Source of the DNA: Zetaproteobacteria bacterium
Lineage (GTDB): Bacteria > Pseudomonadota > Zetaproteobacteria > Mariprofundales > Mariprofundaceae
Direction: 5' to 3'
Assembly (NCBI GenBank): GCA_021545665.1
Contig: JAJRTX010000050.1
Coordinates: 1-8,728 of the forward strand
Length of the DNA: 8,728 nt
Part shown: positions 1-7,669 of the stretch, one piece after another
Numbering within the stretch: position 1 is the first letter of the stretch
How the letters are laid out: every line of letters starts with the position of its first letter
Notes under the pieces: generated by a model
Told to the model about the DNA's origin: nothing
The model's input: the letters and a program-made list of their open reading frames with translations, nothing else
Database searches by the model: none
Program-made: the position numbers and the translations under genes

Positions 1-946
1 AAATAATATACTTCAATCAGTAGACGAACGCACCTGCCTTGCCGGCGCCAATCGACTGGAAGTGCTGTTGTTTAGCCTGGGCAGAGATGTAGAAAACAAT
101 CACGAGGAAGTCTTTGGAATCAATGTCTTCAAGGTAAAAGAAGTCATGCATGTTCCCGAGATTACCCGGGCGCCGGATATGCCGGAATCGGTGGAGGGCA
201 TGATCAGTCTCCGCGGAATAACTATCCCGGTGATAAATCTGCCCAAATATTGCGGTATTACGGTCGATGAAAAACCGAACATCATGATCATTACGGAATA
301 CAACAAGCACGTGCAGGGCTTCCTGGTGCACTCGGTGGACAGCATTCAACGCCTGGCATGGGAGGAAGTTAAGGTGCCGCCCTCCATGATGGCTTCTCAG
401 CATAGTGGGCTGGTTACTGCTGTGACCGAAGTGGTGGACAAAGGGCTGATTATGATCATGGATGTCGAAAAAGTGCTCTCCGAGACCGCCAGATTTTATG
501 ATGAGGACTCCATCTTTGATGGAATACCGTCGGTGGATGACGAGAGTATTACCGTTCTGTTTGTGGATGATTCCAGCGTGGCTCGGGGTCAGATTCGCCG
601 TACGCTTGAAGAGATGGGCGTCAAATACGTCAGCACCGTAAACGGTCGGGAAGCCTGGGAGAAACTGAATGAAATCGCGGCCTGCGCGGAGGCGCAAGGC
701 AATGTTGTGAATGATCGGGTGCAGCTTATTCTGACGGATATCGAAATGCCGGAGATGGATGGCTATGTCCTGACCCGCAAGGTAAAAGACGATGAACGCT
801 TCAGGGATATTCCCGTCATCATGCATTCATCCCTGAGCGCCGAGGCGAATCAAAACCTGGGCGAAGGAGTGGGCGCCGATGCCTATGTAGCGAAATTTGA
901 GCCGCGAGAGTTGGCGAGTACTCTGGTGACGATGATATCTGCATAA
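1..946 (+). CDS. cheV: Chemotaxis coupling protein CheV (CheW-like domain + receiver), 5' end cut by window edge
   Basis: CheV couples chemoreceptors to the kinase CheA and carries a phosphorylatable receiver that tunes this coupling; it acts in the cytoplasm at receptor arrays. The frame is open from base 2 with no start codon before GTG at 62. The residues before that GTG (ILQSVDERTCLAGANRLEVL) match the usual CheV N-terminus, so the true start lies a few codons left of the window and GTG 62 is internal. 314 residues are visible, close to full family length. The CheW-like domain covers about visible residues 15-170 (FGINVFKVKEV, MISLRGITIPVINL). The receiver covers about 185-314, with the acidic pair in FVDDSS (bases 563-571), phospho-acceptor Asp in LTDIEMPEMDG (737-739) and conserved Lys in VAKF (893-895), so it looks functional. 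A decayed copy of its 3' end lies at about 3811-3901. Confidence 0.95.
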   Translation, partial: NNILQSVDERTCLAGANRLEVLLFSLGRDVENNHEEVFGINVFKVKEVMHVPEITRAPDMPESVEGMISLRGITIPVINLPKYCGITVDEKPNIMIITEYNKHVQGFLVHSVDSIQRLAWEEVKVPPSMMASQHSGLVTAVTEVVDKGLIMIMDVEKVLSETARFYDEDSIFDGIPSVDDESITVLFVDDSSVARGQIRRTLEEMGVKYVSTVNGREAWEKLNEIAACAEAQGNVVNDRVQLILTDIEMPEMDGYVLTRKVKDDERFRDIPVIMHSSLSAEANQNLGEGVGADAYVAKFEPRELASTLVTMISA

Positions 947-962
947 GATGAAAAAACGACTA
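878..962 (+). repeat. Direct repeat, copy 1: 3' end of intact cheV plus 16 bases downstream
   Basis: This stretch matches bases 3833-3917 at 80 of 85 positions without gaps. It covers the last 22 codons of cheV, its TAA stop and 16 bases beyond. Both copies diverge abruptly after the shared ACGACTA. Confidence 0.93.
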
Positions 963-993
963 AATAACTGTTCCAAAAAGGTGTCCAGTTATT
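963..993 (+). terminator. Possible weak hairpin just after cheV
   Basis: AATAACTG (963-970) and CAGTTATT (986-993) form a perfect 8-base-pair stem around a 15-base loop, beginning 16 bases after the cheV stop. No run of T follows, so a terminator role is uncertain; the right arm also overlaps the start of the foldback element. Confidence 0.3.
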
Positions 994-1089
994 CTCGCAA
1001 AGACGCGAAGCTTGCAAAGAAAAAAGTATATGTTTTCTTAGCGCCCCTGGCGTCTTGGTGAGAGTTTAAAAATTTATGCCAAGTGGACA
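982..1089. repeat. Imperfect foldback (MITE-like inverted repeat) between cheV and the chemoreceptor gene
   Basis: The ends are inverted copies: GTCCAGTT at 983-990 and AAGTGGAC at 1081-1088 pair at 7 of 8 positions. Inside, 993-1024 (TCTCGCAAAGACGCGAAG onward) is an imperfect inverted copy of 1033-1063 (TTTTCTTAGCG... to ...TCTTGGTGAGA), closing on a short AT-rich loop near 1025-1032. The sequence resembles the non-coding 'CTCGCAAAGACGC' palindromes I recall as dispersed in many proteobacterial genomes; that comparison is from memory. It has no coding capacity and could also help terminate cheV transcription. Copy number cannot be judged here. Confidence 0.55.
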
Positions 1090-1187
1090 GGAATTCGGAA
1101 CGCTATTTAGTTCTATGTCGTAAAAGGAATTTGGAGATTTAATAAATGAATACAATGCTCAAACCATAGCCGAAGTTTGAAAATAAT

Positions 1188-1192
1188 CGAGG
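1188..1192 (+). promoter_or_regulatory. Shine-Dalgarno of the chemoreceptor gene
   Basis: CGAGG ends 9 bases before the ATG at 1202, which supports that start over the in-frame Met at residue 7. A small inverted repeat (TCAAAC 1159-1164, GTTTGA 1175-1180) lies just upstream. Confidence 0.6.
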
Positions 1193-1201
1193 TAATGACA
1201 A

Positions 1202-3238
1202 ATGATTTCTGTAGAAAGGATGTTTTCCGGGCTCGCGCCAATCATAAAACTTAAAATTTCAGCGCGTATTATTGGCGGATATGCCGTTATTCTGGTTTTG
1301 CTCGCGGCTTTGCTGCTTTCAGGTTTGTTTGGTATGGGGAAAATCAACGATAGCCTTCACGATGTAACGCAAAGCGTGATGCCCATGCGCACTAATGTCG
1401 GCAATATGATTTCAACATCACTACAGAGTGATGTAGGAATAACAAAATATTATGGCAGTCATTCTCTCAAAAACCTTGAAAAATATGAACGTATTTATCA
1501 TGGCTTGAAAAATGAAAACAAGGACGCTGAGGCTTTATTGTCAGCGTTGCTCGAAGGTAACGATGAGTTCAAAGAGAGCCTGGATCAGGCAAGCACCTTG
1601 CAACAAAGGATGTACGCAGCGGGTGACAAGGTTATCAAAACGCATCGTGATACGCTGAATGCGGTGAGTGCAGTGCAATCAGAATCTTCACTCTTTAGTG
1701 ATATGGGTGATGAAATACTGAGCTACTCCAGTGACATTGCACGTTTAACCAACGACAAATCGGTAAAATCAGCGATATCAGAGATGGAGGTATTACTTGA
1801 TGAGGCTTTGACAACGGTTTTATCCGCAGTAGAAAGCCAGATTACAGCTGAAGTTTCAGGAATCAAGAGCGAGTTAAAAGGAAGTTTTCTGGAAATAGAA
1901 AATATGCTGAAAAATATTCGTAGTACTCCCGGCGTTTCCGGGACTTCTAAAATGAAAATAATGGATGAGTCCTATGCAAAATATAAAAAATCCGCCAACA
2001 GCCTGCTCACAGCACATATTCAAGCACTAAACCTCGACAAGGATGCTCGGAAAAACCTGGTAGAAATGGACAAAGCAAGCGAAGCAGCTCTGGAGCCCCT
2101 GACCGAATTATCAGGGTACATCGGTGACTATGCGGATGAGATTGAATCCATTGCAACAGAATCCGTTGCGAGTAGTCGCACTCTTCTCATCACATTTGCA
2201 TCTATCGCATTGGTGGTTTCAGTGTTAATCGGGTTTGTTGTCGCACAATCTATCCTGATACCCCTAAATGAAACCGTCAGCATTGTTGAACAAGTTGCCA
2301 CCGGTGATTTAACGCAAAATTTCAACGCAAATGATTACGATGAATTGGGCATGTTAGGCAAAAGTATGCAAAGCCTGGTTAGTCAATTGCGCACAATGAT
2401 GCAGGAAATTGGGGTTAACTCACAGCAGTTGGCTGCCACTGCTGAAGAAAGTGCTACTGTTTCGTTACAGAGCCTGAACGGAATAAATACACAGAAGGAG
2501 CAGACCGAGATGATCGCGACTGCCGTGGAGGAAATGTCGGCAACGGTTCGTGAAGTCTCTGAAAATACCAGCAATACTATGAGTCATATTGAAAACGCAT
2601 ATGGTGAGGTTCAAGACGGCCAAAATGTGTTAAATGGAAGTATTCAGTCAATCACCAGGCTTTCACAGGAAATTAGTACCGGCGCAGAGGTTATCGATAG
2701 ACTCAATGAGAAAAGCAATAATATTGGTTCTGTGCTGGACGTAATAAAGGGGATTGCGGAACAAACTAACTTGCTGGCGCTGAATGCTGCCATTGAGGCC
2801 GCCCGCGCGGGTGAGCAGGGTCGGGGTTTTGCTGTTGTAGCAGACGAGGTCAGGACCCTGGCAGGTCGTACAAATCAGTCAACTACTGAAATTCAGACCA
2901 TGATTGAAGAGTTGCAGGCGGATGCAAAAGAAGCCGTAAATACCATGACCCAAAGTCGCGAGGTAGCAGGACAGAGTGTAGAGGGCATTGGAAAAGTAGG
3001 CGAGATGCTTAATTCTGTAGCGGGTTCAATGGAAACAATTAAAGAAATGAGCATTCAGATTGCCAGCGCAACCGAGGAGCAAAGCAGCACTACGCAGGAA
3101 CAACATAAGAACTTGTCGGCTATAGCAGACGTTGCCGTTGAAACGGCAAAGGGTGCCGAAGAAAACCAGAAAGCAAGTAGTGAGCTGGCGCGTATGGCGG
3201 AAACGTTGCGGGCATTGGTTAGTCAGTTCAAGGTTTAA
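1202..3238 (+). CDS. Methyl-accepting chemotaxis protein (membrane chemoreceptor)
   Basis: This is a transmembrane receptor that senses a ligand in the periplasm and controls CheA through CheW/CheV. The 678 residues begin with a short cytoplasmic tail and TM1 (about 21-44), then a periplasmic domain of about 280 residues (45-325). TM2 is about 326-349, followed by HAMP (about 350-403) and a long cytoplasmic coiled coil. The conserved hairpin tip is at about 517-556 ([37 protein letters not shown]). Glu/Gln-rich stretches such as [10 protein letters not shown] (411-420) and [10 protein letters not shown] (621-630) are likely methylation regions. The periplasmic part looks all-helical, without PAS/Cache-type motifs. 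Its length would fit a helical bimodular (HBM) type of sensor, but that is inference and the ligand is unknown. The C-terminus (LVSQFKV) lacks the NWETF-like CheR-tethering pentapeptide. Confidence 0.95.
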   Translation: MISVERMFSGLAPIIKLKISARIIGGYAVILVLLAALLLSGLFGMGKINDSLHDVTQSVMPMRTNVGNMISTSLQSDVGITKYYGSHSLKNLEKYERIYHGLKNENKDAEALLSALLEGNDEFKESLDQASTLQQRMYAAGDKVIKTHRDTLNAVSAVQSESSLFSDMGDEILSYSSDIARLTNDKSVKSAISEMEVLLDEALTTVLSAVESQITAEVSGIKSELKGSFLEIENMLKNIRSTPGVSGTSKMKIMDESYAKYKKSANSLLTAHIQALNLDKDARKNLVEMDKASEAALEPLTELSGYIGDYADEIESIATESVASSRTLLITFASIALVVSVLIGFVVAQSILIPLNETVSIVEQVATGDLTQNFNANDYDELGMLGKSMQSLVSQLRTMMQEIGVNSQQLAATAEESATVSLQSLNGINTQKEQTEMIATAVEEMSATVREVSENTSNTMSHIENAYGEVQDGQNVLNGSIQSITRLSQEISTGAEVIDRLNEKSNNIGSVLDVIKGIAEQTNLLALNAAIEAARAGEQGRGFAVVADEVRTLAGRTNQSTTEIQTMIEELQADAKEAVNTMTQSREVAGQSVEGIGKVGEMLNSVAGSMETIKEMSIQIASATEEQSSTTQEQHKNLSAIADVAVETAKGAEENQKASSELARMAETLRALVSQFKV

Positions 3239-3317
3239 TGTTGTAAACAATAAAATAATTATTGTCGAAAACAGACATAAATTATTTTAAATATTAGTAA
3301 TATGATTCACTTAATAT

Positions 3318-3322
3318 GGAGA
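3318..3322 (+). promoter_or_regulatory. Shine-Dalgarno of the small cysteine-rich gene
   Basis: GGAGA lies 7 bases before the ATG at 3330 and supports this start, which also places the signal peptide at the very N-terminus. The preceding 3239-3317 stretch is very AT-rich, suitable for a promoter, but I see no convincing -35/-10 pair. Confidence 0.65.
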
Positions 3323-3329
3323 CTGTAAA

Positions 3330-3689
3330 ATGAAGAAAGTAAAAATGATTTTTGTTGCAGCACTGTTGGCCACATTCTATGTGGGAACTGTCTCAGCAGC
3401 AACGTGTGAAATCAAGTATAATCGCACGGCATGTCCCGGCAAGGAAAAAATCAGTTACAAAAAATGCAAGGGAAAAAAGACCTGTTCAAAATTCAAGGAA
3501 GCGGATTCAGTGGAGCAGTGCCGCAAGCTGGCGACAAAGTCTTGCGCCAACAAGCGTTACAGCATCACCAAGTCGAAAGTCATTCATGCCGTATTTGACG
3601 GTAACCCCATTACCACCGCGAGCGGCAAAGATGACTTCTGTCTTGAGTACGCCAATGTAAGTACAGAGTTTAATCAATGCAATAACTAA
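3330..3689 (+). CDS. Small secreted basic protein with eight cysteines, function unknown
   Basis: I do not recognise a named family. The 119 residues start with a clear Sec signal peptide: MKKVK, a hydrophobic core (about 7-20) and a likely cleavage site after VSA at about residue 23. The mature part of about 96 residues has eight cysteines at 26, 35, 46, 52, 64, 72, 104 and 117, an even number that would allow four disulfides in the periplasm or outside the cell. It is strongly basic: I count 19 Lys/Arg against 10 Asp/Glu. Lysine clusters (KEKISYKKCKGKK) sit in the first half. It has its own Shine-Dalgarno, is 91 bases from the chemoreceptor gene and is followed by a hairpin terminator, so it is probably transcribed alone. 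Being a real gene is well supported by the signal peptide, ribosome site and cysteine pattern. A structural, adhesive or antimicrobial role would be guesswork. Confidence 0.8.
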   Translation: MKKVKMIFVAALLATFYVGTVSAATCEIKYNRTACPGKEKISYKKCKGKKTCSKFKEADSVEQCRKLATKSCANKRYSITKSKVIHAVFDGNPITTASGKDDFCLEYANVSTEFNQCNN

Positions 3690-3718
3690 ATATTTTGCAT
3701 TAGGAGCCATTGGTGAAA

Positions 3719-3746
3719 AAATAAAGCTGCATATGCGGCTTTATTT
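3719..3746 (+). terminator. Rho-independent-type hairpin terminator after the cysteine-rich gene
   Basis: AAATAAAGCTGC (3719-3730) pairs with GCGGCTTTATTT (3735-3746) over 12 positions, one of them a T-G wobble, with a four-base ATAT loop. The arms are A-rich and T-rich, so it could work in both directions. It lies 30 bases after the stop codon and separates this gene from the FIST operon, implying a separate promoter for that operon between 3747 and 3930. Confidence 0.75.
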
Positions 3747-3810
3747 AAATGGTGCACTAAATTATGCTCCTTACAGGCCGAGTGATCACTATCGAAACAG
3801 CTCGATGATA

Positions 3811-3901
3811 AACTGGCTGAAGGTATGGGGCAGATGCCTATGTGGCGAAATTTGAGCTGCGAGAGTTGGTGAGTACTCTGGTGAAGATGATATCTGCGTA
3901 A
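3811..3901 (+). pseudogene. Decayed 3'-terminal fragment of a second cheV
   Basis: Bases 3833-3901 still encode the last 22 residues of CheV and its TAA stop (reading DAYVAKFELRELVSTLVKMI then SA), with the catalytic Lys retained. Compared with the intact gene there are five base changes in this stretch: two silent, and three giving Pro to Leu, Ala to Val and Thr to Lys. Upstream, homology continues weakly to about 3811 but with small insertions/deletions that bring an in-frame TGA (3818-3820); before that no cheV similarity is clear. There is no start codon or ribosome site in this frame. It is a non-functional remnant, now part of the leader region of the FIST gene. Confidence 0.85.
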
Positions 3902-3917
3902 GATGAAAAAACGACTA
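3833..3917 (+). repeat. Direct repeat, copy 2: cheV tail ahead of the FIST gene
   Basis: This copy is 80 of 85 identical to 878-962 and ends 13 bases before the FIST start codon. The final 16 bases after the stop codon, which are non-coding, are identical in both copies. That favours recent duplication over selection on protein sequence. Confidence 0.93.
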
Positions 3918-3930
3918 CAATTATAGTGTT

Positions 3931-5094
3931 ATGGACGAAGGGAAGCATATAAATATTCGCAAAGGTGTTTCACAGTCACCAGATCCTGGGCTGGCGGCAA
4001 GGGAACTGTATGATGCGCTTTATCAATCTGACATCAAATTTGCGGTCTTCTACTGTTCGCCAGAATACAACCTCGATATTCTGGGCTCTGAATTAAAACA
4101 GCGCTTCGGTAATATCAATCTCATAGGCTGTACGACGGCTGGCGAGATCACCCCGAACGGTTATCTGCATGGGTCGCTGACGGGATTTAGTCTTGCTTCC
4201 GAAGAGTTCGAGGCGGTGACCACCTGTATCGATGACCTGAATGCCTTTGATTTCGCCCAGGGAGGTGAGCTCACTCAGGCAATGCTATCCAGACTCAGAC
4301 AGGAAGGCAAAGCTCCCTCCGCCGACAATACCTTTGGTTTTATGCTGATCGACGGACTCAGCCTGCGTGAAGAAATTATCACCAGCGCACTTCACGGGGC
4401 TCTGGGTAACATCCCGTTGTTTGGCGGTTCTGCCGGTGACGGTATAGATTTTCGCAAGACATTTATCTACCACAATGGCAAGTTTCACGAGGGTAGAGCC
4501 GTATTCAGTCTGATCCAGACTTCATTGCCTTTTATGGTATTTAAAAACGAGCACTTCACTGCGACAGAAGAGATGCTGGTTGTGACAGCGGCGGATGTAA
4601 AACAGCGCATCGTGTATGAGTTCAATGCGGAACCTGCAGCGGATGAATATGCACGGTTGCTGGACATGAGTGTAGAGCAACTGGATCCAGCGGTATTCGC
4701 AACGCATCCTGTCGTCATCAGAATCGGCGGGCAGAATTTCGTCCGTTCCATTCAAAAAGTCAATCCAGACCACAGCCTTACCTTCTACTGCGCTATAGAC
4801 AAGGGGATTGTCATGCGCCTGGCCCGGGGAGGAAAACTGGTCGATGATATGGAACAAATGTTTGAAGAAATGCAAAAAAAGATTGGGCAACCAGAACTGG
4901 TTATCAGTTGCGACTGTATCCTTCGGCGTCTGGAAATTGAACAGACAGGTATACAGGAAGATGTTAACAGACTGGCAAAAGCCAACAATATGATCGGATT
5001 CAGCACCTATGGAGAACAATTTAATGGTATGCATGTGAATCAGACATTCAGCGGCGTGGCTATTGGAGCGATGCAGGCGGATAAAGAAAAATGA
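3931..5094 (+). CDS. nosP: FIST-domain sensor protein, NosP-like
   Basis: FIST proteins are cytoplasmic small-ligand sensors. Those encoded beside hybrid histidine kinases include NosP, reported as a heme-binding nitric oxide sensor that controls its partner kinase and c-di-GMP. The 387 residues cover FIST_N (about 10-225: [29 protein letters not shown] at 64-73, LFGGSAGDG at 163-171) and FIST_C (about 235-380: [11 protein letters not shown] at 325-335, [20 protein letters not shown] at 356-375). His208 in FKNEHF and other conserved His residues are possible heme ligands, but heme binding cannot be read from sequence. ATG 3931 is the first possible start after an in-frame TGA (3904-3906). The ribosome site is poor, and the upstream leader contains the cheV remnant. 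The gene overlaps the kinase gene by ATGA, implying translational coupling. The FIST family is certain; the NosP role is inferred from its neighbours. Confidence 0.9.
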   Translation: MDEGKHINIRKGVSQSPDPGLAARELYDALYQSDIKFAVFYCSPEYNLDILGSELKQRFGNINLIGCTTAGEITPNGYLHGSLTGFSLASEEFEAVTTCIDDLNAFDFAQGGELTQAMLSRLRQEGKAPSADNTFGFMLIDGLSLREEIITSALHGALGNIPLFGGSAGDGIDFRKTFIYHNGKFHEGRAVFSLIQTSLPFMVFKNEHFTATEEMLVVTAADVKQRIVYEFNAEPAADEYARLLDMSVEQLDPAVFATHPVVIRIGGQNFVRSIQKVNPDHSLTFYCAIDKGIVMRLARGGKLVDDMEQMFEEMQKKIGQPELVISCDCILRRLEIEQTGIQEDVNRLAKANNMIGFSTYGEQFNGMHVNQTFSGVAIGAMQADKEK

Positions 5095-6503
5095 GTGAAA
5101 AGGAAGTTTGTCCACATTGCCGGGAGCTTGATAAAGAACTCGATAAACTCAGAACAATCAACCGCGTTTTGGCTGAACGCATTGAACATAGTATGGATCT
5201 CGAGGGAGACAGCTATGCCCTGTTCCAGACAGCGATTGCGCTCGAGAACAAGGTGCGCGAGCGAACGGTTGCGCTGGAAGAAATGGTTGTATCACTTAAC
5301 GATGCGAATGATGAATTGAAAACCGCCAAGGAACAGGCGGAACAGGCGGCACAGGCAAAATCAAAATTCCTTGCTCGTATGAGCCATGAATTGCGCACGC
5401 CAATGAATGCCATTTTAGGGTTTGGTCAATTGATGCAGGCGGATGCGGCTAATCCACTTTCGCCATCTCATGCTGACTACCTGAAGGAAGTATTGAATGC
5501 TGGGAACCATCTTTTAGAACTTATTAATGAAGTGCTGGATCTTGCAAAGATTGATGCTGGAAAGGTCAGTTTATCACTTGAGGATGTAGAGCTCTGGCCT
5601 GTATTACAGGAATGCCTGACCTTGTTACAGCCTGTTGCGAAACAAAGAGAGGTCAAGTTTGTTATTGGAAGCACGGATGGTGCAAAGTGCTGTGTCAGGG
5701 CAGACAGAGTTCGGCTAAAGCAAATCATGATCAATTTGTTGACGAATGCCATAAAATACAATAAGGAAGGCGGCAATATTATTCTAAGTTGTGATGAACT
5801 AAAGGATAGCTGGATTAGCATGGCAATTACCGACGAAGGGCATGGTATTGATTCCCATAAACACAAACAGATCTTCGAACCTTTTGAGCGTTTAGATCAT
5901 CATGCTGAAATTGAGGGAACCGGCATCGGTCTGGCGCTAACCAAACAATTACTGGATCTGATGGGTGGTGAAATTAGTGTAGACAGCGAGCCGGGCAAGG
6001 GGAGCACGTTCCGGTTCAAACTTCCCGCCGGCCAGGTAGCTCCTGTCGTTCAAAAAACAGAACAGCCGGAAAATGACCCGCATCGACTTGCCGGTGAACA
6101 GCAGTACACATTGCTTTATGTCGAAGATAATCCTGCAAATCTCAAACTGGTGTCCGAGATTATTAAACAGCGTCCGGACATACAGCTTTTTACTGCGCAT
6201 ACGGCCGGGGTAGGCCTGGATATTGCCACAGCCTATCTTCCAGATCTCATCTTGCTGGATATTCATCTACCTGATATGAATGGCAATGAACTCCTATCAC
6301 ATCTGCGACAATATAAAGCAACAAGAAACATTCCGATCATAGCGGTTAGCGCAGATGCGATGAACCAGGAAATTAAAAAGGCATTACAAAATGGTTTCAG
6401 CCACTATTTAACCAAACCAATCGATATCGTGCAGTTTAATAATGTTATCAGTCATTATCTGACTGCGCAGGATGATGGGCGAAAACATGACAAAAAGACA
6501 TAG
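5091..6503 (+). CDS. Soluble hybrid histidine kinase with C-terminal receiver (NahK/VpsS-type partner of the FIST protein)
   Basis: This is a cytoplasmic kinase, without membrane segments, probably controlled by the FIST protein. The 470 residues are, in order: an N-terminal region (1-50) starting with CPHC (7-10) and containing [17 protein letters not shown] and [12 protein letters not shown]; a coiled coil (about 51-92, [12 protein letters not shown]); HisKA with phospho-acceptor His99 in SHELRTP; HATPase with N box (LLTNAIKYN, Asn219), DEGHGI (248-253) and GTGIGLAL (276-283); and a receiver (about 338-458) with Glu345/Asp346, Asp390 in [11 protein letters not shown], Ser420 and Lys442. All catalytic motifs are intact. 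It has no PAS, GAF or HAMP domain and no Hpt domain. The N-terminal block resembles what I recall of kinases next to FIST genes and is the likely contact region. The start overlaps the FIST stop by ATGA; the 3' end overlaps the HD-GYP gene. Confidence 0.95.
   Translation: MSEKEVCPHCRELDKELDKLRTINRVLAERIEHSMDLEGDSYALFQTAIALENKVRERTVALEEMVVSLNDANDELKTAKEQAEQAAQAKSKFLARMSHELRTPMNAILGFGQLMQADAANPLSPSHADYLKEVLNAGNHLLELINEVLDLAKIDAGKVSLSLEDVELWPVLQECLTLLQPVAKQREVKFVIGSTDGAKCCVRADRVRLKQIMINLLTNAIKYNKEGGNIILSCDELKDSWISMAITDEGHGIDSHKHKQIFEPFERLDHHAEIEGTGIGLALTKQLLDLMGGEISVDSEPGKGSTFRFKLPAGQVAPVVQKTEQPENDPHRLAGEQQYTLLYVEDNPANLKLVSEIIKQRPDIQLFTAHTAGVGLDIATAYLPDLILLDIHLPDMNGNELLSHLRQYKATRNIPIIAVSADAMNQEIKKALQNGFSHYLTKPIDIVQFNNVISHYLTAQDDGRKHDKKT
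5331..5357 (+). repeat. Three tandem 9-base repeats inside the kinase coiled coil
   Basis: GAACAGGCG, GAACAGGCG and GCACAGGCA follow each other in frame and encode EQA-EQA-AQA (residues 81-89) just before the phospho-acceptor helix. Repeat-number changes here would alter the coiled-coil phase. Confidence 0.8.
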
Positions 6504-7605
6504 TATATATGCAGATATTTCAATACAGGAAGCCACGGTGCTGCTTGTGGATGATGAACCGGTGAATCTCAAATTGTTATCAGAAATCCTGCATGTTAAC
6601 GGCTATCACAATATTCGTTCTACTACCGATCCACGGGAAGTTGAAATATTGTGCGATGTACATAATGTTGATTTGATCATCCTGGATATCAACATGCCAT
6701 ATCTGAATGGTTTTGAGGTTATGGAACACCTGCGTGAAGATGAGAAAAAAGCAGAAATACCGATCATTATTTTAACTGCGTTGACCGATACAGAAACTTG
6801 CAATCGGGCGCTACGCGATGGCGCCCGGGATTTTCTGACCAAACCCTTCAATCACACCGAGGCGTTGAGCCGCATTCGAAATGCGCTTGAAACCCACCTT
6901 CTCTACAAGCAGGTCAGGAGTAATAATGAAAGACTGGAAGATAAGGTCAGGGAGCGTACTGATGAGATATATAAAACCCGCCTTAAGGTTATACGCCGAC
7001 TATGCCGCGCGGCGGAATTCAGGGACAATGAAACGGGTATGCATATAATGCGCATGAGTCATTACTCCACGTTACTGGCTCAATCTATTGGTATGAATAA
7101 AAAGGAATGCGAGGTAATACTGAATGCCAGCCCGCTGCATGATATCGGCAAGATTGGCATTCCAGATCGGATTTTGCTGAAACCCGGAAAACTCAGTAGT
7201 GATGAATGGGAAATCATGAAAACTCATACCCACATAGGGGAAAAAGTTCTGGAGGGAGATAATTGCGAGTTTCTTGATACGGCCAGGACGATTGCCCTGA
7301 CGCACCATGAAAAGTGGGATGGGAGCGGTTATCCGAACGGGTTGGCGGGGGAGGATATTCCACTGATGGGGCGTATTGTGGCTGTGGCCGATGTGTTTGA
7401 TGCGCTGACTTCGGAGCGACCCTATAAAAAAGCCTGGCATGTAGATGATGCGTTCGCGCTTCTGGAGAAGGAGAAAGGAAAACACTTTGAACCCGCCTTG
7501 GTGGATTGTTTTCTTGGAGTGATGCCCGAGTTACTTGAGATAAATACGAAGTACACCGAGGACAGGGAAAAGGAATATCGCACTCATCTTGAGACAATGG
7601 CTTGA
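6472..7605 (+). CDS. Response regulator with HD-GYP cyclic di-GMP phosphodiesterase domain
   Basis: HD-GYP proteins hydrolyse cyclic di-GMP, and this one is probably phosphorylated by the upstream kinase. Counting from ATG 6472 there are 377 residues. The receiver (about 22-145) has Asp27/Asp28, phospho-acceptor Asp72 in [11 protein letters not shown], Thr102 and Lys124. A linker helix (152-170, [17 protein letters not shown]) precedes HD-GYP (about 172-365) with [10 protein letters not shown] (223-232), [20 protein letters not shown] (278-288) and [10 protein letters not shown], so metal-binding and GYP residues are present and activity is expected. The start is uncertain: ATGs at 6472, 6475 and 6487 all lie inside the 3' end of the kinase gene. 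ATG 6487 has a modest GGG 7 bases upstream and loses nothing of the receiver. The architecture resembles HnoB of the Shewanella H-NOX system. The overlap points to one transcript with the FIST and kinase genes. Confidence 0.94.
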   Translation: MMGENMTKRHSIYADISIQEATVLLVDDEPVNLKLLSEILHVNGYHNIRSTTDPREVEILCDVHNVDLIILDINMPYLNGFEVMEHLREDEKKAEIPIIILTALTDTETCNRALRDGARDFLTKPFNHTEALSRIRNALETHLLYKQVRSNNERLEDKVRERTDEIYKTRLKVIRRLCRAAEFRDNETGMHIMRMSHYSTLLAQSIGMNKKECEVILNASPLHDIGKIGIPDRILLKPGKLSSDEWEIMKTHTHIGEKVLEGDNCEFLDTARTIALTHHEKWDGSGYPNGLAGEDIPLMGRIVAVADVFDALTSERPYKKAWHVDDAFALLEKEKGKHFEPALVDCFLGVMPELLEINTKYTEDREKEYRTHLETMA

Positions 7606-7669
7606 TAAAATTGAATAGTGAATCCATGTTTAACTGGAATATAAACTTAAATAACAGGGTAAGAAGGTA

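Noticed and set aside
62..64. GTG as the start codon of cheV
   Set aside because: The frame is open upstream to base 2, and those residues match the conserved CheV N-terminus (VDERTCLAGANRLEVLLF), so this codon is internal.
17..826. Long minus-strand open frame opposite cheV (269 codons)
   Set aside because: It lies entirely antisense to a well-supported gene, has His/Arg-rich low-complexity composition typical of shadow frames, and shows no domain motif.
1143..1176. Possible sigma-28 flagellar promoter (TAAA ... GCCGAAGT) ahead of the chemoreceptor gene
   Set aside because: The spacing between the two parts is 22 bases instead of about 15, and the -10 match is partial.
3247..3288. AT-only inverted repeats after the chemoreceptor stop (ACAATA/TATTGT and AAAATAATT/AATTATTTT)
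   Set aside because: Stems of only A-T pairs in very AT-rich DNA are expected by chance and would be unstable; not called as a terminator.
4522..5115. Minus-strand open frame opposite the FIST gene
   Set aside because: Antisense shadow of a conserved coding region, with no recognisable motif and unlikely composition.
7628..7646. GTTTA/TAAAC hairpin between the HD-GYP and HDOD genes
   Set aside because: Only five A/T-rich pairs with a 9-base loop and no T-run; too weak to call a terminator or to break the operon.
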